Part shown: positions 5,810 through 11,273 of the stretch, one piece after another
Numbering within the stretch: the first letter of the stretch is position 1
Layout: each line of letters starts with the position of its first letter
Assembly (NCBI GenBank): GCA_021641225.1
Contig: JAJWXI010000049.1
Coordinates: 1-11,273, forward strand
Origin: Collinsella aerofaciens
GTDB lineage: Bacteria > Actinomycetota > Coriobacteriia > Coriobacteriales > Coriobacteriaceae
Direction: 5' to 3'
Length of the DNA stretch: 11,273 bases
Position numbers and translations under genes: made by a program
Notes under the pieces: model-generated
The model's database searches: none
Told to the model about the DNA's origin: nothing
Seen by the model: only the letters and a program-made list of their open reading frames with translations

Positions 5810-6934
5810 ATGCGCACAGCAAACACGCACAAAAACATGGCACGCTGCGCTGCTACGGCAACCCTCGCTTGTGTTTTGGGCTTGGGCCTCGCGGCTCCTG
5901 CCTACGCCGATACCGCATCCGACCTTGCCGCTGCTCGTACGAAGCTCGAGCAGATCGGTACCCAAACTCAGCAGATTTACGATGAGCTCGCCACGCAGAC
6001 GCAAGCGCTCGATCAGACTGCCGGCGAGATCACGCAAAAGCAGCAGGAGATCGCCGATGGTCAGGCCAAGCTCTCGACCTATGTCGCCGGCGAGTACAAA
6101 ACCGGCGGTCTGAGCCTGCTTCAGGTTCTGACGGGTGTCGATGATCTGAGCGATATGCTCAACCGTCTGTTCTACTACGGCAAAGTTTCTGATAAGCAGG
6201 CTCAGACCATTCAAGAGGTAAAGGAGCTTAAGCAGCAGCTCACCGATAAGCAGGCCGAGCAGGAGAAGAACGTCGCCACCACGCAAAAGAAGGTCGACGA
6301 GCTTAACGCCCAGCAGGCTGAAGCCCAGAACGTCGTAAATTCCCTGGATTCGCAGCTGCAGGCCGAGCTTGCCGCCGAGGCCGAGGCCAATGCCGCGCTG
6401 CAGGCCGGCATCAACGCTAGCACCGCCGAGAAGGCCACGGTGAGCAACGAGACTGCCGGTACGACCGAGAACACCAACAACGGTGGCCAGACCAGCAATA
6501 ACAACCAGGGCGGCAACACTCCGGCTCCTACGCCGACACCCGCTCCGACGCCGCAGCCCTCCACGCCTGCTCCGGCTCCGACGCCTTCTGCTCCGAGCCA
6601 GTCCGTCGATGGCGGTTCTGTTGTCTCGCGTGCATACAGCAAGCTTGGTTGCGCTTATTCCTGGGGCGGAATTGGCCCGAACAGCTTCGACTGCTCTGGT
6701 TTTGTTAGCTATTGCCTCACTGGTCGCTATTGCCGCCTCGGCACCACGGGTACCTTTATGGGCTGGACGCGTGTGTCCGATCCGCAGCCCGGTGACGTTG
6801 TGGTCAACTCGTACCACACCGGCATTTACATCGGTGGTGGTCAGATGATTCATGCTTCCGACTACAATACGGGTGTTATCATCAGCTCCGTTGCCGCCGG
6901 CATGAACAACAACTATATCTTCGTGCGTTACTAA
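5810..6934 (+). CDS. Secreted NlpC/P60 peptidoglycan hydrolase with CwlO/PcsB-like coiled coil
   Basis: A 374-residue exported cell-wall hydrolase. A signal peptide (1-33) ends LAAPAYA-D. Residues about 36-200 form a long coiled coil rich in Gln, Ala and Glu, with the central stretch GGLSLLQVLTGVDDLSDMLNRLFY (99-122, in two pieces) that resembles the N-terminal domain of PcsB/CwlO/RipC-type hydrolases. A low-complexity Thr/Asn/Gly then Pro/Thr linker follows (about 216-263). The NlpC/P60 domain covers about 268-374, with catalytic Cys295 in FDCSGF, His336 in YHTGIYIG and His348 in MIHAS as the third polar residue. The enzyme would cut peptide stems (D-iGlu to diamino acid bonds) outside the cell. 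The coiled-coil type suggests activation by FtsEX, but that is inference; no FtsEX is in the window. The ribosome site is GGAAAGGA, and a strong terminator lies 25 bases after the stop. Confidence 0.93.
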   Translation: MRTANTHKNMARCAATATLACVLGLGLAAPAYADTASDLAAARTKLEQIGTQTQQIYDELATQTQALDQTAGEITQKQQEIADGQAKLSTYVAGEYKTGGLSLLQVLTGVDDLSDMLNRLFYYGKVSDKQAQTIQEVKELKQQLTDKQAEQEKNVATTQKKVDELNAQQAEAQNVVNSLDSQLQAELAAEAEANAALQAGINASTAEKATVSNETAGTTENTNNGGQTSNNNQGGNTPAPTPTPAPTPQPSTPAPAPTPSAPSQSVDGGSVVSRAYSKLGCAYSWGGIGPNSFDCSGFVSYCLTGRYCRLGTTGTFMGWTRVSDPQPGDVVVNSYHTGIYIGGGQMIHASDYNTGVIISSVAAGMNNNYIFVRY

Positions 6935-6959
6935 GTCATCTTACACAGCGTGTGAATGT

Positions 6960-7000
6960 GGACCTCGTGGCTTTAAGTCGCGAGGTCCATTCTTTTTTTT
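6960..7000 (+). terminator. Rho-independent terminator after the NlpC/P60 gene
   Basis: GGACCTCG (6960-6967) pairs perfectly with CGAGGTCC (6981-6988) around a 13-base loop, and is followed within four bases by eight T (6993-7000). It closes the plus-strand run that starts at pgsA. Confidence 0.92.
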
Positions 7001-7007
7001 CTAATCT

Positions 7008-7046
7008 TGTACGGCTATCTAGTATTCAAAACTAGATAGCCGTACA
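7008..7046. promoter_or_regulatory. Perfect 16-bp inverted repeat, probable degV operator
   Basis: TGTACGGCTATCTAGT (7008-7023) and ACTAGATAGCCGTACA (7031-7046) are exact reverse complements around ATTCAAA. The right arm reaches the -35 zone of the degV promoter, and the repeat lies upstream of the expected transcription start, so it acts as DNA and not as a leader hairpin. Its inner core, GGCTATCTAGT-N7-ACTAGATAGCC (7013-7041), recurs with the same spacing upstream of the neighbouring DUF1836 gene (8687-8715). That makes a shared regulator likely. Confidence 0.75.
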
Positions 7047-7070
7047 TTCAGTTTGCAAGATGGCTATAAT
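7041..7070 (+). promoter_or_regulatory. degV promoter
   Basis: A perfect TATAAT at 7065-7070 is the -10. The -35 is poor: CGTACA at 7041-7046 (18-base spacing) shares only ACA with the consensus and lies in the right arm of the inverted repeat. A good -10 with a poor -35 next to an operator suggests activator dependence, though simple repression is also possible. The start would be near 7077. Confidence 0.6.
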
Positions 7071-7086
7071 TGTTGAGGAACAATTA
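7067..7086. promoter_or_regulatory. 8-bp inverted repeat over the degV transcription start
   Basis: TAATTGTT (7067-7074) and AACAATTA (7079-7086) are exact reverse complements around GAGG. The repeat overlaps the -10 and the expected start, a classic repressor position. It differs from the 16-bp repeat upstream, so a second regulator or a 5' stem on the message is possible. The A+T-rich arms could arise by chance. Confidence 0.35.
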
Positions 7087-7099
7087 GAAAGGACCCTCT

Positions 7100-7966
7100 A
7101 TGAGCTGGGCACTTATCTCCGATTCAAGCTGCAACCTCCGCGATTGGCAACCGACCGCACCCCATACCACCTTTGCATTTGCGCCCCTCAAAATTCGAGT
7201 GGGGGAGCGTGAATTCATCGATGACCTTTCACTCGATGTTCATGAGCTCAACTGCGCTGTTCAGGCGGAGACGAACGCTTCTTCGAGCGCTTGTCCCAGC
7301 GTAGGGGAGTGGGCCGAGCTCTTCAAATTGGCAGACAAGACCATCTGCATGCCGATCTCTGAGGGCGTGTCGGGCAGCTACAACGCAGCAGCCACGGCTC
7401 GCGATATGGTTCTTGCCGAGGAGCCCGACCGGCAGATTCATCTAGTCAATTCGCGCGCAGCTGGCGGCAAAATGGACCTCATTTTCTTGCTGTTCGACCG
7501 CTATCTTGCAAGCAATCCGGATGTCTCATTCGAGGACGCTTGCGCATACTTCGATAGCCTTGAGCAGAACAGCAAAATCCTCTTCAGCTTGTGCAATTAC
7601 GAAAACCTGGCCAAAGCCGGACGTATCCCTAAGGCAGCCGGCGTCATTGCCAACAAGCTCAATATTCGCATTTTGGGCACGGCGAGTGAAGTCGGTAAAA
7701 TCGAACTCGTCGGACACACGCGTGGCGAAAAGAAGATGCTCAACAAGATTATCGACACCATGGAAGCCGAAGGTTTTACGGGCGGCGAGGTCGTTATCGA
7801 CCATGTCGAGAATGAGGCAGGCGCCCAAGCACTTGCCAGCCGAATTGTGGAGCGCTGGCCAGGCTCCAAGACTATCATCATGCCCTGTAACGGGCTAGAT
7901 TCATACTATGCCGAAATGCATGGGCTCATTATCGGCTACGGCATGGGCGTGGCTTCGGGCCAATAA
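7100..7966 (+). CDS. DegV family protein (FakB-like fatty-acid-binding)
   Basis: A 288-residue cytoplasmic protein of the DegV fold, which holds a fatty acid in its core; FakB members present it to the kinase FakA. Family landmarks: ISDSSCNL (6-13), APLKIRVGEREFIDD (28-42), the SSACPSVGEW segment (61-71) where relatives have TSQPS, ISEGVSGSYNAA (86-97), VNSRAAGG (116-123) and YENLAKAGRIPKAAG (167-181, with Arg175). The C-terminus is odd: where relatives have a conserved His in an H-x-GPG turn, this protein reads GLIIGYGMGVASGQ. AGAAAGGA six bases before ATG 7100 sets the start. It is a single-gene unit with its own promoter, operators and terminator, and converges on the DUF1836 gene. No FakA kinase is present in the window, and the ligand is unknown. 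Confidence 0.88.
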   Translation: MSWALISDSSCNLRDWQPTAPHTTFAFAPLKIRVGEREFIDDLSLDVHELNCAVQAETNASSSACPSVGEWAELFKLADKTICMPISEGVSGSYNAAATARDMVLAEEPDRQIHLVNSRAAGGKMDLIFLLFDRYLASNPDVSFEDACAYFDSLEQNSKILFSLCNYENLAKAGRIPKAAGVIANKLNIRILGTASEVGKIELVGHTRGEKKMLNKIIDTMEAEGFTGGEVVIDHVENEAGAQALASRIVERWPGSKTIIMPCNGLDSYYAEMHGLIIGYGMGVASGQ

Positions 7967-7986
7967 CGTCCAACCAAGCAAAAATA

Positions 7987-8030
7987 CGGGCGGGACAAAG
8001 TGGCAGATAGCCCTTTGTTCCGCCCGTTTT
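7987..8030. terminator. Bidirectional terminator between degV and the DUF1836 gene
   Basis: CGGGCGGGACAAAG (7987-8000) pairs with CTTTGTTCCGCCCG (8013-8026) through 14 pairs including one G-T, with a 12-base loop. TTTT follows on the plus strand; on the minus strand TA and five T follow. It lies 20 bases after the degV stop and 13 bases after the DUF1836 stop, so it serves both converging genes. Confidence 0.9.
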
Positions 8031-8039
8031 ATACGTCGG

Positions 8040-8651
8040 CTAGTTATTAAACCCATTAAACTTTAGATAGCTCATCAGGTACGCTTTCGAAACGAAGGAT
8101 GAAACCGCACTGCGCACAAGCAGCGACTCACGCGTTACCTGATGCGCCGTATCGGGAACCGGCGTCTGCTCGACGGAAAACGCCGAACGAATCGATGCCT
8201 CGAGCTGATCGACCACATAATCGAAGGCCGTCGGGGCATCGTAGCTCAAACGCTGAATGTTAAAGAGTGCCTGCACCGCAGCAATAGGTAAGACCTGCTT
8301 AAAGAGGCAGATAGCGATCAGGCGGGCAATCTGCTCGCGGCCATATTGCTTTTTGACCGGAGCAGGCACCAGGCCGACCTTCACGTAGTTATTGATCATC
8401 GATGGCGTAATGACAGGGTGCTCAACGCAAATGGACAGCGGCTCCATCCACAGCGCAACATACTCAATAACCTGGTCGCGGTAGAGCGTCACATTGGGCA
8501 ACTGGTCATAGCGCGGCAGACTCAACGTATTGAGTTTGCGCACGATTTCGGACTGAATAAATGCATCGGGCAGCACCGTCGGCTGAATATCCTCAGGCTT
8601 AATGCTGACCGACGAATCGGACATCGGAATAACGTGTTTAACGTGGTTCAT
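8040..8651 (-). CDS. DUF1836 protein, putative MerR-like DNA-binding regulator
   Basis: A 203-residue protein of the DUF1836 family. The diagnostic region is ITPSMINNYVKVGLVPAPVKK then YGREQIARLIAICLFKQVLPI (81-123). This has the outline of a MerR-type winged helix: helix-turn-helix, a turn with GLV-x-P, a Lys-rich wing, then a Y-x-R-E-x-x-x-x-L helix. The N-terminal 80 and C-terminal 60 residues are not recognised; the C-terminal part is helical and could bind a ligand or dimerise. ATG 8651 has a strong GGAGGA six bases upstream; longer in-frame starts to 8780 would run through the operator and the trxB terminator and are rejected. An imperfect copy of the degV operator lies 36-64 bases upstream. 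Autoregulation and control of degV are therefore proposed, but DNA binding by this family is inference. Confidence 0.85.
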   Translation of the reverse strand: MNHVKHVIPMSDSSVSIKPEDIQPTVLPDAFIQSEIVRKLNTLSLPRYDQLPNVTLYRDQVIEYVALWMEPLSICVEHPVITPSMINNYVKVGLVPAPVKKQYGREQIARLIAICLFKQVLPIAAVQALFNIQRLSYDAPTAFDYVVDQLEASIRSAFSVEQTPVPDTAHQVTRESLLVRSAVSSFVSKAYLMSYLKFNGFNN

Positions 8652-8686
8652 AAAGGTCCTCCGTTCATTTTCTATATTGTATTCTA

Positions 8687-8715
8687 GGTTATCTAGTTTT
8701 ACATACCACATAGCC
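8687..8715. promoter_or_regulatory. Imperfect inverted repeat upstream of DUF1836, matching the degV operator
   Basis: GGTTATCTAGT (8687-8697), seven bases, then ACCACATAGCC (8705-8715). Compared with the degV repeat, the left arm differs in 1 of 11 bases and the right arm in 2 of 11, with the same 7-base spacer. On the minus strand the likely -10 is TACAAT (8681-8676) or TAGAAT (8686-8681), immediately downstream of the repeat. The site would therefore cover the -35 region of the DUF1836 promoter, a position that suits autorepression. Confidence 0.65.
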
Positions 8716-8720
8716 GGCAA

Positions 8721-8765
8721 GTAAAAGTGGTTGGACAACACATTGATGCATCGTCCAACCACTTT
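8721..8765 (-). terminator. Terminator after trxB
   Basis: AAAGTGGTTGGAC (8724-8736) and GTCCAACCACTTT (8753-8765) form a perfect 13-bp stem with a 16-base loop. In the trxB direction it is followed by a short T run (TTTTAC) and starts 40 bases after the trxB stop. The T run is short and partly within the stem, so termination strength is uncertain. Confidence 0.7.
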
Positions 8766-8805
8766 GTTTAAAGATAGCAACCTTACATAAGATATATTAT
8801 CGTAC

Positions 8806-9744
8806 TTATCCGCGAAGAAACGCGTATGCGCTGGTTGCTGCTATGGCTCCGTCCGAAACGGCGGTCACAACCTGGCGTAAACGCTTGGAGCGGATATCGC
8901 CGGCTGCGAATAAGCCGGGCGTACGAGTGGCCATCGAATCGTCGGTGACAATGCCGCCGTCGGGAGCCAGGTCGACTAGATGCTCAACAAGCTCGGTATG
9001 TGGCTGCGTCCCCGTAAAAACAAAGATGCCAAACGAGCCGGGCTCAAATGACTCGGTATGAGTCTCGCCGGATGCATTGTCCTTAAAGGTAATCGTCGTT
9101 GGCATGGCTTCGCCCGATAGCTCCACAATACTAGTTTGGTACCTAACTGTAATATTGTCCTTTGCGAGTACTTTCTGAACAACACCATCGGGCGCACGGA
9201 ACTGGTCGCGGCGCAGCACGATGGTCACACTGCTGGCAATGTCGGACAGGAACAGAGCCTCTTCGCATGCCGAATTGCCACCACCGATTACAAAAACCTG
9301 CTTGCCGCGGAAAAACATGCCGTCACATGTTGCGCAATATGAAACGCCACGACCGCGATACGTATCCTCGCCTGCGAAACCTGCCGGACGCGGCGTGGCA
9401 CCCATGCAAGCGATAACGCTCGAGGCCAGCGTATCGCCCATATCGTGATGCACCGTAAACAACGCTGCATCGGCATCGTAATCGATACCCGTAACCATGC
9501 TCCATGTAACCTGTGCTCCCAGGCCCTCTGCATGCTGCTGAAAACGCTCGCCGAGTTCGGCGCCACTCAGGAGCGGGAAACCCGGATAGTTCTCGACCTC
9601 ATTGGTTGTGGCGATCTGCCCTCCCGACATGCCCTGCTCAATCACGGTCGTCGTCAGGTTGGCACGCGCAGCATAAATGGCGGCAGCATAGCCCGCGGGG
9701 CCGCCACCGATAATCGCAACATCGATCGGCTTATCGGTAGTCAT
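8806..9744 (-). CDS. trxB: Thioredoxin reductase
   Basis: FAD-dependent cytoplasmic enzyme that passes electrons from NADPH to thioredoxin; important for an anaerobe exposed to oxygen. The 312-residue protein carries the FAD-binding GGGPAGYAAAIYAAR (13-27), redox pair Cys137/Cys140 in CATCDG, the second nucleotide-binding fold GGGNSACEEALFLS (154-167) with LRRDQFRA (177-184; arginines that favour NADPH), and the C-terminal FAD motif GLFAAGDIR (277-285) followed by RQVVTAVSDGAIAA. ATG 9744 is preceded by GAAAGGA; a 25-codon longer frame to 9819 lacks homology and overlaps the divergent promoter zone. The adjacent thioredoxin gene is absent. It is transcribed divergently from the glycosyltransferase gene with 118 bases between them. 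Confidence 0.97.
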   Translation of the reverse strand: MTTDKPIDVAIIGGGPAGYAAAIYAARANLTTTVIEQGMSGGQIATTNEVENYPGFPLLSGAELGERFQQHAEGLGAQVTWSMVTGIDYDADAALFTVHHDMGDTLASSVIACMGATPRPAGFAGEDTYRGRGVSYCATCDGMFFRGKQVFVIGGGNSACEEALFLSDIASSVTIVLRRDQFRAPDGVVQKVLAKDNITVRYQTSIVELSGEAMPTTITFKDNASGETHTESFEPGSFGIFVFTGTQPHTELVEHLVDLAPDGGIVTDDSMATRTPGLFAAGDIRSKRLRQVVTAVSDGAIAATSAYAFLRG

Positions 9745-9862
9745 GAAGCGTCCTTTCGTCGAAACGTTGTCGTTCTTTGCGCTCGTACCCAAATTTACGT
9801 GAACGTGACACTCATGCACTACAATGATAAATCCGTATTACAAAGCTGAAGGGGAGTTATCG

Positions 9863-11164
9863 ATGGACCAGGCGCAGACGAGTGACGACGCTCCCCTGCT
9901 CACGCACAGCACTCCCCAATCGGAGCAAACCACGCTCCTGGCTCAGCAAAAACCTCTCGTGACCATCGTGCACGCCTCCGTTGGCTCGGGCCACAAGGCC
10001 GCCGCAAATGCGATAGCGCAGGCATTCGACCTCATCCGCGGCACCAATGGCATCCCCAAGGATATTGAGATTGAAGTGCTCGATATCCTTGATTTTGGAC
10101 GTATTAAATTCGACGGCAATAAGACCGCGGCTTCTTTTACGGGAGCCACGCGCCCCATTTACGACCTGACCTGGCGATATACGCTTACGGGACATCTTCT
10201 CTGGGGTGGCGGAACGGCATGGTCGCGAATTATGTTCCCCGCCTTCAACGAATATATTCGTAGCCGCAGGCCCATAGCCGTGGTTGCAACGCACATCACA
10301 GCAGCCAATGTTGCCGTGGGCGCCCGCGTAATTACGGGTATCGATTATCCGGTCATCTGCGTACCGACCGACTACGAAGTCGAGGGATGGTGGCCCCACA
10401 AGGACACCGATTTATTCTGTGTTGCCAACGAATTTATGGCCGAAACGCTGCGTCCGCGCAAGGTGCTCGAGACAAAGATTCGCATTACCGGCATTCCCAT
10501 TCGCGCCGGATTCGACACGGATTACAATCGCGAGGAAGAGCTAGCTAAGTTCAACCTCCCCACCGACAAGACCGTCGTGCTGGTAATGGCCGGTGCCAGC
10601 TTGCCTCAACCGTACGTTCGCTTTCGCGCGGAGATGGACCGCACCCTCCCCTTCCTACGCAGCTTCGAAGACATGCACTTTGTCTTTTTGCCGGGCAAAG
10701 ACACCGAATATGCCACCCGCCTCAAAACGCTCTTCGACGCCATGAAGCTCGAAAACGTCACGGTTCTGGACTATGTCGATGATATGGCAGCGCTTATGCA
10801 CGGCTGCGACCTGGCAATTCTCAAATCGGGCGGACTCACCGTCACCGAATGCCTGTGCGCACACCTGCCGATGATCCTGCTGGGCAAGTCCTATGGCCAG
10901 GAAAAGGCCAACACCACCATGCTCACCGGCATGGGCGCCAGCATGCATGTCACCACCGCACGAGAGCTCATCGTTACCCTACGTCACTTGCACGATCATC
11001 CCGAATCACTCAAAGCCCTACTCATCAACGGCGAAGTACTACGCCGCCCCCACGCAGCCGAAGACATAGCCATCGCCGCCATGGAGCTCGTAGGCAAACC
11101 CCAAAAGCGCAAACGAGCCTTCTGCCGCTTCTACTGGGGCGGCAAACCCGCACATATCCGCTAG
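9863..11164 (+). CDS. Diacylglycerol glycosyltransferase, MGDG synthase/UgtP-like (GT28)
   Basis: A 433-residue peripheral membrane GT-B enzyme that adds a sugar from a UDP-sugar to diacylglycerol, making glycolipids or anchors for lipoteichoic-type polymers. The N-terminal MGDG-synthase domain has VTIVHASVGSGHKAAANAIAQAF (33-55, in two pieces around GSGH), IYDLTWRYT (99-107), ATHITAANV (142-150) and CVPTDYEVEGWWPHKDTDLFCVAN (166-189, two pieces). The C-terminal GT28 domain has ITGIPIRAGF (208-217), VVLVMAGAS (238-246), the donor-binding LKSGGLTVTECLCAHLPMIL (320-339) and YGQEKANT (344-351). A basic, aromatic tail (KPQKRKRAFCRFYWGGK) could hold it to the membrane. ATG 9863 has GGGGAG six bases upstream; a frame from ATG 9824 overlaps a TACAAT (9820-9825) that looks like the -10 and is rejected. 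The sugar (glucose or galactose) and number of additions cannot be read. Confidence 0.88.
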   Translation: MDQAQTSDDAPLLTHSTPQSEQTTLLAQQKPLVTIVHASVGSGHKAAANAIAQAFDLIRGTNGIPKDIEIEVLDILDFGRIKFDGNKTAASFTGATRPIYDLTWRYTLTGHLLWGGGTAWSRIMFPAFNEYIRSRRPIAVVATHITAANVAVGARVITGIDYPVICVPTDYEVEGWWPHKDTDLFCVANEFMAETLRPRKVLETKIRITGIPIRAGFDTDYNREEELAKFNLPTDKTVVLVMAGASLPQPYVRFRAEMDRTLPFLRSFEDMHFVFLPGKDTEYATRLKTLFDAMKLENVTVLDYVDDMAALMHGCDLAILKSGGLTVTECLCAHLPMILLGKSYGQEKANTTMLTGMGASMHVTTARELIVTLRHLHDHPESLKALLINGEVLRRPHAAEDIAIAAMELVGKPQKRKRAFCRFYWGGKPAHIR

Positions 11165-11185
11165 CGTCTTAATGTCCGCTTACCT

Positions 11186-11273
11186 GTGGGAGGCCCCTAT
11201 ATATCATCCCGTGCTCAAACATTCTCGCTTCGCTGCGAAACTGCGCGCGGGACGATATATAGGGGCCTCCCAC
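11186..11273. repeat. Long palindromic element after the glycosyltransferase gene
   Basis: GTGGGAGGCCCCTATATATC (11186-11205) and GATATATAGGGGCCTCCCAC (11254-11273) are exact reverse complements of 20 bases. After one A-C mismatch the stem continues with TCCCG/CGGGA and a few more pairs, about 28 pairs in all. The loop itself holds TTCGC-T-GCGAA. It begins 22 bases after the stop and runs to the last base of the window, so any T run beyond is unseen. It may be a strong terminator or a copy of a dispersed palindromic (REP/MITE-like) element. Confidence 0.7.

Noticed and set aside
5774..6853. 359-codon minus-strand open frame opposite the NlpC/P60 gene
   Set aside because: Leu/Arg repeats mirror the Gln/Glu/Ala coiled coil of the real gene; no homology signal and no ribosome site.
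7008..7046. 16-bp inverted repeat as a terminator
   Set aside because: No T run follows and a complete terminator already lies at 6960-7000; the repeat is upstream of the degV start and has a matching copy before DUF1836.
8652..8780. Longer start for the DUF1836 gene
   Set aside because: It would include the operator-like repeat and the trxB terminator; GGAGGA before ATG 8651 is decisive.
7001..8800. MerR-type operator geometry (19-bp spacer between -35 and -10) for the degV repeat
   Set aside because: The degV repeat lies upstream of the -10 by 23 bases rather than within the spacer, so classical MerR underwinding is not supported even though the DUF1836 protein has a MerR-like outline.

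Overview
The window looks like chromosomal DNA of a Coriobacteriia member, most likely Collinsella or a close relative. This is inferred from three things: actinobacterial gene order (CDP-alcohol phosphatidyltransferase, GarA/OdhI-like FHA protein, FtsR-like MerR regulator), moderately high G+C with strong GGAGG/GAAAGG ribosome sites, and a low-G+C-style accessory content (DUF1836, DegV, LanFEG). No database search was possible, so the genus is a guess. No tRNA, rRNA, CRISPR array or transposase was seen.

Left part (1-2722, minus strand): a very G+C-rich, tightly overlapping operon reading mutF > mutE > mutG > yxeA-like. mutFEG encodes a lantibiotic-immunity type ABC exporter (one ATPase and two permeases). 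The last gene, a YxeA/DUF1093-type small secreted protein, is split by a one-base frameshift in a run of seven C. No lantibiotic precursor or modification gene is present. The operon ends at a 396-base intergenic region (2723-3118) that contains two adjacent palindromes and a perfect 13-bp inverted repeat.

Middle (3119-7000, plus strand): a housekeeping run of pgsA-like phospholipid synthase, garA/odhI-like FHA protein, ftsR-like regulator, apt (adenine salvage) and a secreted CwlO/PcsB-like NlpC/P60 peptidoglycan hydrolase, closed by a strong terminator at 6960-7000. The pgsA/garA/ftsR order resembles Mycobacterium and Corynebacterium and links membrane lipid synthesis, 2-oxoglutarate-type metabolic control and cell division.

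Right-middle (7001-8800): a degV-family gene (+) and a DUF1836 gene (-) converge on a shared bidirectional terminator. Each has the same operator-like inverted repeat upstream (two 11-bp arms, 7-bp spacer; perfect at degV, imperfect at DUF1836). This is the most interesting signal in the window. It suggests that the DUF1836 protein, which has a MerR-like winged-helix signature, controls both itself and the fatty-acid-binding DegV protein.

Right part (8806-11273): trxB (-, thioredoxin reductase) and a divergent ugtP/MGDG-synthase-like glycolipid glycosyltransferase (+). After this, a large palindromic element (two perfect 20-bp arms, 88 bases in all) runs to the last base of the window.
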